A stretch of 50,724 bases of DNA from Chloroflexota bacterium (lineage in GTDB: Bacteria; Chloroflexota; Anaerolineae; SpSt-313), in assembly GCA_029553955.1 (NCBI GenBank), contig JAKPJZ010000040.1, positions 1 through 50,724 on the forward strand, written 5' to 3'. This document shows, piece by piece, positions 15,214 to 23,119 of this stretch; position 1 is the first letter of the stretch; the number at the start of each line of letters is the position of its first letter. The notes beneath the pieces are model-generated. The model was not told the DNA's origin. It worked only from the letters and a program-made list of their open reading frames with translations, and ran no database searches. The position numbers and the translations under genes were made by a program.

Positions 15214-16344
15214 CTACCAGGCGCGGCAGGCGCCGTAGTAGTGTTGTACCCAGTAGGTGGCGTCGAGGTCGTCGTAGCAGACGCCGCGCTCGGGGCTGGA
15301 GGCGTGGATCATCATGCCATCGCCCACATAGATGCCCACGTGCGAGAGGCCCGCCTGGTAGGTGCCCTGGAAGAAGACGAGGTCGCCGGGGAGCAGCTCG
15401 CTGCGGCTGACGCTCGGCCCGGCCGCCAACTGGCCGGAGAGGCCGCGGGCGATGCTCAGGCCGGCCTGGCCGTAGACGTATTGGGTAAAGCCGCTGCAGT
15501 CAAAGCCGGCGGCGGGCGAGGCGCCGCCGTACACATAGGCGTAGCCCAGGTAACGCTGGGCGATGGCGACGATCTCGGCGCCCTTGCCGGTGGCCTCGGC
15601 GCTGACCGGCGCGCTCGTTGCCTCAGGCGCCAGCGGCGCGGCAGGCACGGGCGTCGGCGGGGGCAGCGGCCGGCCGCCGGGGATGATGAGCGTCTGGTCG
15701 ATGCTCAGCGCATCGGGGCTGGCGACGCTGTTGGCCGCGATGATCGTCGCCGGCTCGACGCCGTAGTGCTCGGCGATGCCGTTCAGCGTGTCGCCCTTGC
15801 GCACCGTGTGCAACACCCCCGAAACGGGCAGGATGGTCAGCTCTTGCCCGGGCTGCAGGGTGGCGCCAGCATCAAGATCATTGGCCCAGAGGATGGTCTC
15901 GGCGCTGATGCCAAAGCGCTCGGCGAGGGCGGCGACGGTATCGCCCGCGGCCACCCGGTAGCTGATGGCCTTCATCGCCGCCGCCGTGGGTGTGGCCGCC
16001 GGCAGCGACGTGGGCACGGCCGTCAGCGCCAGTGTGGCTGTGGGCCGCTCGCCACGCGAGGAGGCGCCGCGCGACACGAGGTAGCCGGGCTGCGCCAACT
16101 CGGCTTGGCCGCGCAGCCCCTCGGCCGAAAGCGCTGCGGTGGCAGAGGGTGTGGCGGCCGCGAGCGGGCGCGGCGGCCGCGAGCGGGCGTAGACGCCGCC
16201 TGCCACACCCAGGGCGATGGCCAACAGGCCAAGCGCCAACCCGGCGCGGGGCAGCGCAGAAGCGTTGAGGGCAGGTGAGGTGAGGCGGACGGGGCCCCGT
16301 GAGCGCAGCAGTGAAGCCAAGGCACGGAAGGGTTTGTTCACCAT
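15214..16344 (-). CDS. secreted LysM-LysM-NlpC/P60 peptidoglycan hydrolase (paralogue 1)
   Basis: A 376-residue exported cell-wall peptidase. A membrane signal segment lies at residues 33-53 (LALGLLAIALGVAGGVYA). Two LysM domains follow (about 127-170, YRVAAGDTVAALAERFG; and 177-220, HTVRKGDTLNGIAEHYG), which bind the glycan chains. A Pro/Ala linker leads to an NlpC/P60 domain (about 250-376) with catalytic Cys283 in FDCSGF and histidines in SHVGIYVG and MIHASS. It is expected to cut stem peptides outside the membrane. The ATG at 16344 has no ribosome site and lies 6 nt behind the -10 box, so the message is probably leaderless. It shares architecture and promoter geometry with the neighbour at 16613. 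Confidence 0.88.
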   Translation of the reverse strand: MVNKPFRALASLLRSRGPVRLTSPALNASALPRAGLALGLLAIALGVAGGVYARSRPPRPLAAATPSATAALSAEGLRGQAELAQPGYLVSRGASSRGERPTATLALTAVPTSLPAATPTAAAMKAISYRVAAGDTVAALAERFGISAETILWANDLDAGATLQPGQELTILPVSGVLHTVRKGDTLNGIAEHYGVEPATIIAANSVASPDALSIDQTLIIPGGRPLPPPTPVPAAPLAPEATSAPVSAEATGKGAEIVAIAQRYLGYAYVYGGASPAAGFDCSGFTQYVYGQAGLSIARGLSGQLAAGPSVSRSELLPGDLVFFQGTYQAGLSHVGIYVGDGMMIHASSPERGVCYDDLDATYWVQHYYGACRAW

Positions 16345-16350
16345 ATGTGG

Positions 16351-16380
16351 AGTATACTACCACAAGTGCGCGGATGCCAA
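16351..16380 (-). promoter_or_regulatory. leaderless-type promoter of paralogue 1
   Basis: Minus strand: TTGGCA (16375-16380), 18-bp spacer, TATACT (16351-16356), then six bases and ATG. The expected start coincides with the start codon. Confidence 0.75.
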
Positions 16381-16417
16381 ATCATCAAGTATGGTCTGCA
16401 TTGTGTGCCCGCAGGAG

Positions 16418-16604
16418 TTTGGAGCACGAAGGACGCGAAGGGGAAGCGCCGCCGGCAGAAGGATGCGGCCAGAGCCGCGGGAGGGCTGCGCCGGCGAGCC
16501 GCCATCAGACTGTTGGCGGATGAGGTGCCAGGTGCGAAGAATGGCGCCATCTGTGCCGCGATTCCCCTTCGATCCTTCGCGCCGCTTCGCGACCTTCGTG
16601 CTCC
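16418..16604. repeat. inverted repeat between the two NlpC/P60 genes
   Basis: TTTGGAGCACGAAGGACGCG (from 16418) and the inverted CGCGACCTTCGTGCTCCA (to 16604) flank about 110 nt. Words such as CACGAAGG and CGCGAAGGGG resemble the repeat at 44835-44933. Confidence 0.65.
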
Positions 16605-16612
16605 AGACCCTC

Positions 16613-17815
16613 TTACGCCCATGGCCTGTTGGCCCCATACCAGTGCTGCACCCAGTAGGCGCCATCCAGCGCGTCGTAGCAGACGCCGCGCTCAGGGGTG
16701 GAGGCGTGGATCATGAGCCCGCCGCCCACATAGATGCCGACGTGGGAGACGCCCGCGCCGTAGGTGTTCTGGAAGAAGACGAGGTCGCCGGGCATGAGCT
16801 CGCTCTGGCTGACGCTCGGGCCCGCATACACCTGGTCGGCAGCGACACGCGGCAGGGTGATGCCGGCCTGGGCACAGACGTACTGGGCAAAACCGCTGCA
16901 GTCAAAGCCGGTGGCGGGCGAGCTGCCGCCGTACACGTAGGCATAGCCCTCGTACTGCCGGGCGATGGCAACGATCTCGGCGCCCTTGTTGGCCGTCGCG
17001 GCGCTCGGCGGCGCGCTCGCCGCGGCCGTCGCCTCGATCAGCGGCCGGCCGCCGGGGATGATGAGCACCTGGCCTTCGCTCAGCGCCGCGGCGCCGTCGA
17101 GGTTGTTGGCCTGCGCGATGGCGGCCGCATCGATGCCATAGGCCTGGGCGATGCCGTCGAGCGTATCGCCCTGCTGCACCGTATGCAGCACCCCCGAGAC
17201 CGGCGGGATGGTCAGCTCCTGGCCCGGCTGCAGGGTGGCGCTGCTATCCAGCTCATTGGCCCACAGGATCGTCTCGACGCTGACGCCAAAGCGCTCGGCC
17301 AGGCTGGTGACGGTATCGCCCTCGACCACCGTGTAGGTGACGATTGCCGGTGCCGCCGGCGTGGGGGTGGCCGTGGGCAGCGGCGTGGCCGTAGGCAGCG
17401 GCGTCGCCGTGGGCGGCGGCGTCGTGGTAGGCAGCGGGGTCGCCGTGGGCGGCGGTGTGGCCGTGGGTGGCGGCGTGGCCGTGGGCCGCTCGCCGCGCGA
17501 CGAAGCCTGCGCCGGCAGATCGCCACCCGGCGGCGCGGCGCGCGAGAGCAGGGAGTCGGCCGGCAGCGGCGCCGCTATCGTGGGCAGCGCCCCGGCCAGG
17601 TCGGCCACGGCCGAAGGGGGCGTGGCTGCAGTGCGTGGCTGCGGCCGCCTCGAGCGCACGTAGAGGCCGCTCCCCGCGCCGAGCATGACGGCCAGCAGGG
17701 TGAGCACCAGCGCAATGCGCGGGAAGGTGGCGGCGGTGAGGGGCGGAAGGCTGAAGTGGGTTGGCAGAAGGCGGCGGAATAGCGATACCAGGGTACGCAA
17801 GGGTATTTTCACCAT
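16613..17815 (-). CDS. secreted LysM-LysM-NlpC/P60 peptidoglycan hydrolase (paralogue 2)
   Basis: A 400-residue paralogue of the next gene downstream, with the same order: N-terminal membrane/signal segment (residues 31-51), linker, LysM (YTVVEGDTVTSLAERFG), LysM (HTVQQGDTLDGIAQAYG), NlpC/P60 with Cys306 in FDCSGF and histidines in SHVGIYVG and MIHAST. It differs by a longer linker made of repeated PPPTATPLPTATP words, which should span wall layers. The two catalytic domains end alike (WVQHWYGANRPW and WVQHYYGACRAW). The ATG at 17815 lies 6 nt after a TATACT box and lacks a ribosome site. The pair arose by tandem duplication; having separate promoters suggests they are not one operon. Confidence 0.88.
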   Translation of the reverse strand: MVKIPLRTLVSLFRRLLPTHFSLPPLTAATFPRIALVLTLLAVMLGAGSGLYVRSRRPQPRTAATPPSAVADLAGALPTIAAPLPADSLLSRAAPPGGDLPAQASSRGERPTATPPPTATPPPTATPLPTTTPPPTATPLPTATPLPTATPTPAAPAIVTYTVVEGDTVTSLAERFGVSVETILWANELDSSATLQPGQELTIPPVSGVLHTVQQGDTLDGIAQAYGIDAAAIAQANNLDGAAALSEGQVLIIPGGRPLIEATAAASAPPSAATANKGAEIVAIARQYEGYAYVYGGSSPATGFDCSGFAQYVCAQAGITLPRVAADQVYAGPSVSQSELMPGDLVFFQNTYGAGVSHVGIYVGGGLMIHASTPERGVCYDALDGAYWVQHWYGANRPWA

Positions 17816-17821
17816 TGCGCC

Positions 17822-17850
17822 AGTATACTACAACTAATTCATGCTACCAA
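17822..17850 (-). promoter_or_regulatory. leaderless-type promoter of paralogue 2
   Basis: Minus strand: TTGGTA (17845-17850), 17-bp spacer, TATACT (17822-17827), then six bases and ATG. It has the same geometry as the promoter at 16351. Confidence 0.75.
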
Positions 17851-17963
17851 ATGGGCAAGTAGCCTCTGTAATACGTGTGGGCTGGGCAAGAGACAGGTGT
17901 TGTGCGCGTCGGTGACGCCGGTGGCGCAGGCGTCCTCGCCTGCGAAGCTTACGCAAGCGGTGA

Positions 17964-18014
17964 CGCCATCGCCACCGGCGCCTGGCCTGGAGTCAGGCGC
18001 CGGCGGCGATGGCG
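17964..18014. repeat. hairpin overlapping the end of the small membrane peptide gene
   Basis: CGCCATCGCC-A-CCGGCGCCTG and CAGGCGCCGG-C-GGCGATGGCG pair around 9 nt with a single mismatch. The hairpin includes the stop codon of the small gene and probably ends its transcript. Confidence 0.75.
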
Positions 18015-18085
18015 TTCAACAGCGGCACGATGATCGAGGCCACCATGGCAATCAGCAGAATCCAACTGATGACACGAAGCTTCAC
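17993..18085 (-). CDS. 30-residue membrane peptide
   Basis: GTG at 18085 is preceded by GGAGGA at a 9-nt distance and opens 30 codons: VKLRVISWILLIAMVASIIV, then PLLNAIAAGA. A short basic N-terminus is followed by a single hydrophobic helix covering most of the chain, so it would insert in the membrane. Good ribosome site, natural amino-acid make-up and a terminal hairpin support a real gene. Function unknown. It could be a small regulator or toxin-like peptide, but nothing nearby indicates which. A similar small membrane protein occurs at 40523. Confidence 0.6.
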   Translation of the reverse strand: MKLRVISWILLIAMVASIIVPLLNAIAAGA

Positions 18086-18124
18086 GAGGTTGTTCCTCCA
18101 TCGAGGGGTCAAGGAATGACGACA

Positions 18125-18158
18125 GTCACTGCCCGGCCATGCACGGCTGGGTAGTGAC
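18125..18158. repeat. imperfect palindrome upstream of the peptide gene
   Basis: GTCACTGCCC and GGGTAGTGAC are inverted around GGCCATGCACGGCT. It lies about 40 bp upstream of the peptide gene and 55 bp before the next promoter, so could be an operator or a transcript end. Confidence 0.5.
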
Positions 18159-18212
18159 TGCTCTATGATAGTCCATCTCCGATGTTATGGCAATTCTCCA
18201 GGACAGTCGGCC

Positions 18213-18241
18213 TTGTCGCGCCCCGGCGGTGGTGCTACAAT
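18213..18241 (+). promoter_or_regulatory. promoter of the cysteine desulfurase gene
   Basis: TTGTCG (18213-18218), 17-bp spacer, TACAAT (18236-18241), about 37 nt upstream of the ATG. Confidence 0.65.
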
Positions 18242-18278
18242 GGAATCTCATTCCAATGGGAACCCGAGGTGCTCTGCC

Positions 18279-19451
18279 ATGATCTATCTCGACAACGCGG
18301 CCAGCGGCTGGCCCAAGCCGCCCGAGGCGCTGCAGGCGATGGCGCATTACATGGAGCATGCGAGCGCCAACCCCGGCCGCTCGGGGCATCGTATGGCGCT
18401 GGAGGCGGCGCGCATCGTCTATCAGGCGCGCGAGAATGTGGCGGCGCTCTTGGGCGTGCGCGACCCGCTGCGCATCGTCTTTGCCGCCAACGCCACCGAG
18501 GCGCTCAACCTGGCGCTCGCGGGCCTGCTGCGCCCCGGCGACCACGTCATCACCAGCTCGCTGGAGCACAACGCGGTCATGCGGCCGTTGCGCGCGCTCG
18601 AGGCCAGGGGTGTCGCCGTCTCGGTGGTGCACTGCTCGCCCGAGGGCCTGCTCGACCCGCGCGCCGTCGAAGCAGCGATCCGCCCCACGACGCGGCTGAT
18701 TGCCCTGGTGCACGCCTCCAACGTCGTCGGCACGCTGCTGCCCATTGCCGAGGTGGGGCGCATCGCCCGCCGCTACGACCTGCTCTTCCTGGTCGACGCC
18801 GCACAAACGGCCGGCGCCTGCCCCATCGACCTCGACGCGGCGGCGATCGACCTGCTGGCGTTCACCGGGCACAAGGCGCTGCTCGGCCCGCAGGGCACCG
18901 GCGGCCTCTACATCGGCCCGCGGGTGAGCCTCGACGAGCTGCGCCCGCTGGTGCACGGTGGCACCGGCAGCCGCTCGGAGGAGGAGCTCCAACCCGATTT
19001 CCTGCCCGACCGCTACGAGAGCGGCACGCTGAACGGCGTCGGCCTGGCCGGGCTGGCGGCGGGGGTGCAGCGCCTGCTCGAGGAAGGGGTGGCGACGGTG
19101 CGCGCCCACGAGGTAGCCCTCACGCGGCAGCTCCTGGCGGGCCTGGCGCGCATGCCGCGGGTCACGGTCTACGGCACGGGCGATGCCGAGCGCCAGATCG
19201 CCACCGTCTCGTTCAACGTCGCCGGCATGGCGCCCTCCGAGGTGGGCCTGCGCCTCGACGAGGAGCACGCCATCCTGTGCCGAGTGGGGCTGCACTGCTC
19301 GCCCGCGGCGCACCGCACCATCGGCACCTATCCGGCGGGCACGGTGCGCTGGAGCCTGGGCCGCTTCAATACCCTGGCCGAGGTCGACCAGGCGCTGAAC
19401 GCCCTCGAAGCGCTCGCCCGGGCATATTCCAGAACCGTCGGGAGCTCTTGA
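18279..19451 (+). CDS. cysteine desulfurase-family PLP enzyme
   Basis: A 390-residue class V aminotransferase fold protein. It should take sulfur from cysteine as an enzyme-bound persulfide. The N-terminus MIYLDNAASGWPKPPE is typical. PLP features are NATEALNLAL, SSLEHNAVMRPL, the aspartate in FLVDAAQTAG and the Schiff-base Lys199 in TGHKALLGPQGTGGLY. Cys340 in CRVGLHCSPAAHRTIGT is the sulfur-accepting position of the subgroup with an RxGLHC-P-H motif (TIGR01977 type). ATG at 18279 has GAGGT upstream. The adjoining polyferredoxin and tungsten enzyme genes need Fe-S clusters and a dithiolene cofactor, so a sulfur supply role is reasonable, though the desulfurase has its own promoter. Confidence 0.87.
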   Translation: MIYLDNAASGWPKPPEALQAMAHYMEHASANPGRSGHRMALEAARIVYQARENVAALLGVRDPLRIVFAANATEALNLALAGLLRPGDHVITSSLEHNAVMRPLRALEARGVAVSVVHCSPEGLLDPRAVEAAIRPTTRLIALVHASNVVGTLLPIAEVGRIARRYDLLFLVDAAQTAGACPIDLDAAAIDLLAFTGHKALLGPQGTGGLYIGPRVSLDELRPLVHGGTGSRSEEELQPDFLPDRYESGTLNGVGLAGLAAGVQRLLEEGVATVRAHEVALTRQLLAGLARMPRVTVYGTGDAERQIATVSFNVAGMAPSEVGLRLDEEHAILCRVGLHCSPAAHRTIGTYPAGTVRWSLGRFNTLAEVDQALNALEALARAYSRTVGSS

Positions 19452-19535
19452 ACCACAAAGGCCACAAAGGGCTTCGGGTGCTCCCCTTGCCCCCTTTGTG
19501 CCCCTTCACTGCGTTCAGGGCAGGCTCTTCGTGGT
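19452..19535. repeat. imperfect inverted repeat with ACCACAAAGG arms
   Basis: ACCACAAAGGCCACAAAGGG at the left, with CCCTTTGTG and CTTCGTGGT in inverse order at the right. It begins directly after the desulfurase stop and may end its transcript. Confidence 0.55.
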
Positions 19536-19559
19536 GATCGGCCCCCGTCGGTCACCGAT

Positions 19560-19601
19560 GATTCTGGGATACACTCGCCCGCGCGGGTATATCCCAGAAT
19601 C
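19560..19601. repeat. 42-bp palindrome with GATTCTGGGATA arms
   Basis: GATTCTGGGATA and TATCCCAGAATC flank a C/G-rich centre. One arm is repeated near 19890. Confidence 0.7.
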
Positions 19602-19638
19602 GTCTGTGCAACAGGCGTATGTTGCGCACGCCGCTCCG

Positions 19639-19832
19639 CCCGAGGCCCCCGTGGTAAGCCTCGGGCTACAGAGACAAAGCCCTGCGGGCTCGTGCGCTTC
19701 GAATCGTCTACGCTTGACCTCGGCTGCTTGTCGCCGCGGGCGCGTGTCTCCCGAGATCACGGTGTTCAGGGGCGACACCAGCCCCATAGGGGCTTTGTTT
19801 CTGTAGCCCGAGGCTTACCACGGGAGCCTCGG
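19639..19832. repeat. long inverted repeat, arms about 40 bp
   Basis: GGTAAGCCTCGGGCTACAGA and its inverse are the cores of arms at 19639-19682 and 19789-19832, with a few mismatches and about 105 nt between. There is no gene in 19452-19994. The element is flanked on both sides by copies of the TTCTGGGATA word. Confidence 0.7.
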
Positions 19833-19920
19833 GCGTGGGCGGCAGACGCCGAGACCATACGCATCATTCGGGCCTGAAACACACCGACGATTCTGGGATA
19901 TGCCCTCTTCGCGCGCCCCC

Positions 19921-19949
19921 TTGACGCGGCAGGTGCGTTTCACTAAACT
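19921..19949 (+). promoter_or_regulatory. promoter of the ferredoxin-AOR operon
   Basis: TTGACG (19921-19926), 17-bp spacer, TAAACT (19944-19949), with a leader of about 40 nt. Confidence 0.72.
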
Positions 19950-19994
19950 GTCCTCCGTCAGGCCGCCGCTGGGCGGCCCTTCTCTGGAGGATTT

Positions 19995-20429
19995 ATGCCC
20001 AAGGTATTGACCGCACCCGCCATGAGCCGCTGCATCGGCTGTTACGCCTGTATGCTCGCCTGTGCCCGCCTCAACTATGCCAGCTTTAGCCCGCGCCACG
20101 CGGCGCTGCAGATCCGTACGCAAGGGGGGCTGCAGGGCCGCCTGGTGGCTGACATCTGCCGCGCCTGCCGCGAGCCGGCCTGCGCCGCGGCCTGCCCCAC
20201 CGGCGCGCTGCGCGCGCGCCAGGGCGGCGGCGTGCTGCTCGACGACAAGGAGTGCATCGGCTGCCGCGCCTGCGTGGGCGCCTGCCCGCTGCAGGTGATC
20301 TACTGGTCAGAGGCGTCGCGCACGCCCATCGTCTGCCGGCACTGCGGCCTCTGCGTGCGCTATTGCCCGCACGACTGCCTGGCCATGGAAGATGTGGGGG
20401 CGACCGTGGAGGTGGCCGATGCTGAATGA
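19995..20429 (+). CDS. polyferredoxin, AorA-like electron-transfer subunit
   Basis: A 144-residue iron-sulfur protein with four Cys clusters: CIGCYACMLAC near residue 13, CRACREPACAAACP near 55, CIGCRACVGACP near 89 and CRHCGLCVRYCP near 115. The pattern fits four [4Fe-4S] centres, as in the AorA subunit that links aldehyde oxidoreductases to their electron acceptors. GGAGG lies 6 nt upstream of the ATG. The next gene begins 11 bp inside this one, so the two products are made together and probably form a complex. It is cytoplasmic; no signal is present. Confidence 0.9.
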   Translation: MPKVLTAPAMSRCIGCYACMLACARLNYASFSPRHAALQIRTQGGLQGRLVADICRACREPACAAACPTGALRARQGGGVLLDDKECIGCRACVGACPLQVIYWSEASRTPIVCRHCGLCVRYCPHDCLAMEDVGATVEVADAE

Positions 20430-22164
20430 GACATACGTGCGCGTGCTCGACGTGAACCTGTCCACCGGCCGCGTGCGGGCGCTGCGCCGCGAGGACCTGT
20501 TCGCCTACCTGGGCGGCGCGGGCCTGGCGACGGCGCTGTTGCGTGAATACGCACGCCCCGACCTGGACGCGCTGGCCCCCGAGCAGCCGATTGTCTTGGC
20601 CATCGGGCCGCTCTCGACCATCTACCCGGCGGTGACCAAGGCGGTAGCCATGTTCCGCTCGCCCCTCAACGGCGAGCTGGGCGAAAGCCATGCCGGCGGC
20701 CGCCTGGCGCTGGCCATGCGCTATGCCGGCTACGACGCCCTGGTGATCCACGGACGGGCGGCGCGGCCGACGTATCTCTACGTCGATTCCGAGCAGGTGC
20801 TGCTCAAGCGCGCCGATGCGGTGTGGGGGCTCGACGCCGAGGAGGCGGGCCGCGTGCTGCGCGACCTCGAGCCCGGCCGCGGACATCGCAGCATCATGCG
20901 CATCGGCCCCGCTGGCGAGCGCCTGGTGCGCTATGCCCTGGTCAACTGCGAGACATACCGCCACTTTGGCCGGCTGGGGCTGGGCGCCGTCTTTGGCTCC
21001 AAGCTGCTCAAGGGTATCTATATCTCGGGCGATTGCGACTTTCGCATCCCCGACGTGCGGGGCTACAACCGCGTGTATACCGAGATCTATGAGCGCATCG
21101 TCAAGACCGACGCCATGCAGAAATACCACGACCTGGGCACGCCCTCGAATGTGATGCCTCTGCACGAGCTGGGGGCACTGCCCACGCGCAACCTGCAGGC
21201 GGTGCGCTTTGAGGGCGCGCCGGAGATCTGTGGCGAGGCCTTTGCCGAGCACGACCTGATGCGCAAGGTGGCCTGCGCGGGCTGCCCCATCGGCTGCATC
21301 CATATCGCGCTGCTCAGGCGCCAGTTCGGCACAGAGCACGAGTACTCGTGGACCGGCATCTCCTACGACCACGAGCTGGTCTATTCGCTGGGCTCCCTCC
21401 TGGGCATCGCCAGCCGCGAGGGCATCCTGCGCCTCATCGACAAGGTGGCGCAGAAGGGCCTCGACGCCATCGCCACCGGCGTGACCCTGGCCTGGGCCAC
21501 CGAGGCGGCGGAGCGGGGGCTAATCGACCCCGGCGAGATGGGCGTGCGGCCGGCCTTTGGCGACGCCGCGGGCTATGAGGCGGCCATCGAGGCCATTGTG
21601 GCGGGCCAGAGCGAGCTGGCGCAGCAACTGGCGTTGGGCGCCACCGTGGCTGCGCAGCGCTACGGCGGCGAGGATTTCGCCCTCGCCCTAGGCGGCAACC
21701 CGGTGGCCGGCTACCACACCGGCTACGCCAACGTGCTCGGCCAGCTCGTCGGCGCGCGCCACTCGCACGTGGATAACGGCGGCTACAGCCTCGACCAAAA
21801 GCCGCGCGAGCTCAGCGACGAGGAGATTGTCGACGGCCTCATCGCCGAGGAGCAGGAGCGCAACGCCCTGAACTCGCTGGCCATCTGCATGTTTGCGCGC
21901 AAGGTCTACGACCGCACAACCGTGCTCGCCGCGCTCGGCGCCATCGGCATCCACTGGAGCGAGGACGAGTGGGTGGCGCTCGGCCAACGCATCTACCGCG
22001 AGAAGGCGGCGCTCAAAGAGTCCTTCGGCTTTCGCTACCGCGAGCTCACGGCGCCGGCGCGCTTCTTCGAAGCGCCCACGCCGCGCGGCAGATTGGACCC
22101 GGCGTGCCTCGAGCGCATGCTGGCGCTGTTCAATGAGCGGCTGGACGCCATCAAGGCTTCGTAG
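20419..22164 (+). CDS. aldehyde:ferredoxin oxidoreductase family (tungsten/molybdenum-bis-pterin) enzyme
   Basis: A 581-residue enzyme that should oxidise an aldehyde to a carboxylate with a tungsten (or molybdenum) bis-pterin, or run in reverse. The N-terminal part has SPLNGELGESHAGGRLALAM, typical of the pterin-binding domain. The [4Fe-4S] ligands are Cys286, Cys289 and Cys293 in CAGCPIGC and Cys490 in LAICMFARK. HSHVDNGGYSLD falls in the second pterin-binding domain. The ATG at 20419 with GGAGGTGG upstream overlaps the polyferredoxin gene. No FAD subunit (AorC) follows, so the electron acceptor is likely ferredoxin. Substrate is not predictable; the family also includes enzymes for other acids. 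A 76-bp palindrome ends the operon. Confidence 0.88.
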   Translation: MLNETYVRVLDVNLSTGRVRALRREDLFAYLGGAGLATALLREYARPDLDALAPEQPIVLAIGPLSTIYPAVTKAVAMFRSPLNGELGESHAGGRLALAMRYAGYDALVIHGRAARPTYLYVDSEQVLLKRADAVWGLDAEEAGRVLRDLEPGRGHRSIMRIGPAGERLVRYALVNCETYRHFGRLGLGAVFGSKLLKGIYISGDCDFRIPDVRGYNRVYTEIYERIVKTDAMQKYHDLGTPSNVMPLHELGALPTRNLQAVRFEGAPEICGEAFAEHDLMRKVACAGCPIGCIHIALLRRQFGTEHEYSWTGISYDHELVYSLGSLLGIASREGILRLIDKVAQKGLDAIATGVTLAWATEAAERGLIDPGEMGVRPAFGDAAGYEAAIEAIVAGQSELAQQLALGATVAAQRYGGEDFALALGGNPVAGYHTGYANVLGQLVGARHSHVDNGGYSLDQKPRELSDEEIVDGLIAEEQERNALNSLAICMFARKVYDRTTVLAALGAIGIHWSEDEWVALGQRIYREKAALKESFGFRYRELTAPARFFEAPTPRGRLDPACLERMLALFNERLDAIKAS

Positions 22165-22166
22165 GT

Positions 22167-22242
22167 AGGGGGTGTGTTGGTTCGGGGTCACACCTGCCCG
22201 ACCGCGGTCGGGCAGGTGTGACCCCGAACCAACACACCCCCT
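22167..22242. repeat. 76-bp perfect palindrome between convergent genes
   Basis: All 38 positions pair around ACCGCGGT. It starts 2 bp after the AOR stop and ends on the last base of the opposite stop codon, filling the whole gap between the convergent genes. Confidence 0.95.
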
Positions 22243-23006
22243 CACACCTCTATCTCCCCCACCGTCTCCACAATCCGCTGTGGCCGGTAGGCGAACTCTT
22301 CGACCTGCTCGCGCCTGGTGACGCCGCTGAGCACGAGGATGGTCTCCAACCCGCTCTCCATGCCCGAGATGATGTCGGTATCCATGCGGTCCCCCACCAT
22401 CACCGACGTCTCCGAGTGGGCGTCGAGGTAGCGCAGCGCGGTGCGCATCATCAGGGGGTTGGGCTTGCCGATGTAGTAGGGGTGTATGCCACTCGCCGCT
22501 TCGATCAGCCGCGCCACGGCGCCGGTGGCGGGGGCGATGCCGGCCTCGGCGGTCCACGAGGTATCGGGGCTGGTGGCGAGAAAGCGCGCTCCGGCCCGCA
22601 CCAGGCGCACGGCGCGCGTGATCTGCTCATAGCTGTAGGCGATGGTGTCGCCGAGCACGAAATAGTCGGGCTCGTGGTCGGTGAGCACAAAGCCGGCGCC
22701 GTGCAGCGCGGTGATCAGGCCGGCCGAGCCGATGACAAAGACGGTGCTCCGCGGCCGCTGGCTTTCGAGGAACAGGGCTGTGGCCATGGCCGAGGTGTAA
22801 AAGTGCTCGGCGGGGATGTCGAGGCCGGCGATGTGGAAGCGGTACTGCAGATCGCCCTGGCTGTGCATCGAGTTGTTGGTCAACACCAGGTACTTGGCGC
22901 CACGCTCCTGCAGGCGCCCGATAAACCGCTCGGCCCCTGGGATCGGCCGCTCGCCGGTGACCAGCACGCCGTCCATGTCGATCAAATAGCTCTTGGGCGC
23001 TTGCAC
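22242..23006 (-). CDS. HAD-IIA sugar-phosphatase-like hydrolase (NagD family)
   Basis: A 254-residue cytoplasmic phosphatase. HAD motif I is YLIDMDGVL (Asp nucleophile and second Asp), motif II is VLTNNS, motif III uses the lysine in GKPNPLMMR, and motif IV is MVGDRMDTDI. The spacing and the C2-type cap fit the NagD/AraL/PGP subfamily, which removes phosphate from nucleotides and sugar phosphates. GTG at 23006 has AGGTGA 3 nt upstream. It has its own promoter at 23038 and opposes the AOR operon, so no functional link is implied. Confidence 0.87.
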   Translation of the reverse strand: MQAPKSYLIDMDGVLVTGERPIPGAERFIGRLQERGAKYLVLTNNSMHSQGDLQYRFHIAGLDIPAEHFYTSAMATALFLESQRPRSTVFVIGSAGLITALHGAGFVLTDHEPDYFVLGDTIAYSYEQITRAVRLVRAGARFLATSPDTSWTAEAGIAPATGAVARLIEAASGIHPYYIGKPNPLMMRTALRYLDAHSETSVMVGDRMDTDIISGMESGLETILVLSGVTRREQVEEFAYRPQRIVETVGEIEV

Positions 23007-23037
23007 AGCTCACCTCGCAGCGCTCGGTCTCGCAGCT

Positions 23038-23066
23038 ACTATAGGCGAAAGCCACAGAGGGCACAA
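23038..23066 (-). promoter_or_regulatory. promoter of the HAD phosphatase gene
   Basis: Minus strand: TTGTGC (23061-23066), 17-bp spacer, TATAGT (23038-23043), leader about 25 nt. Confidence 0.65.
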
Positions 23067-23119
23067 GCCAATCTCCAGGGGTGCGCCAAGAGAACCGGCA
23101 AGCCCGGTGGCAGCCGGAA

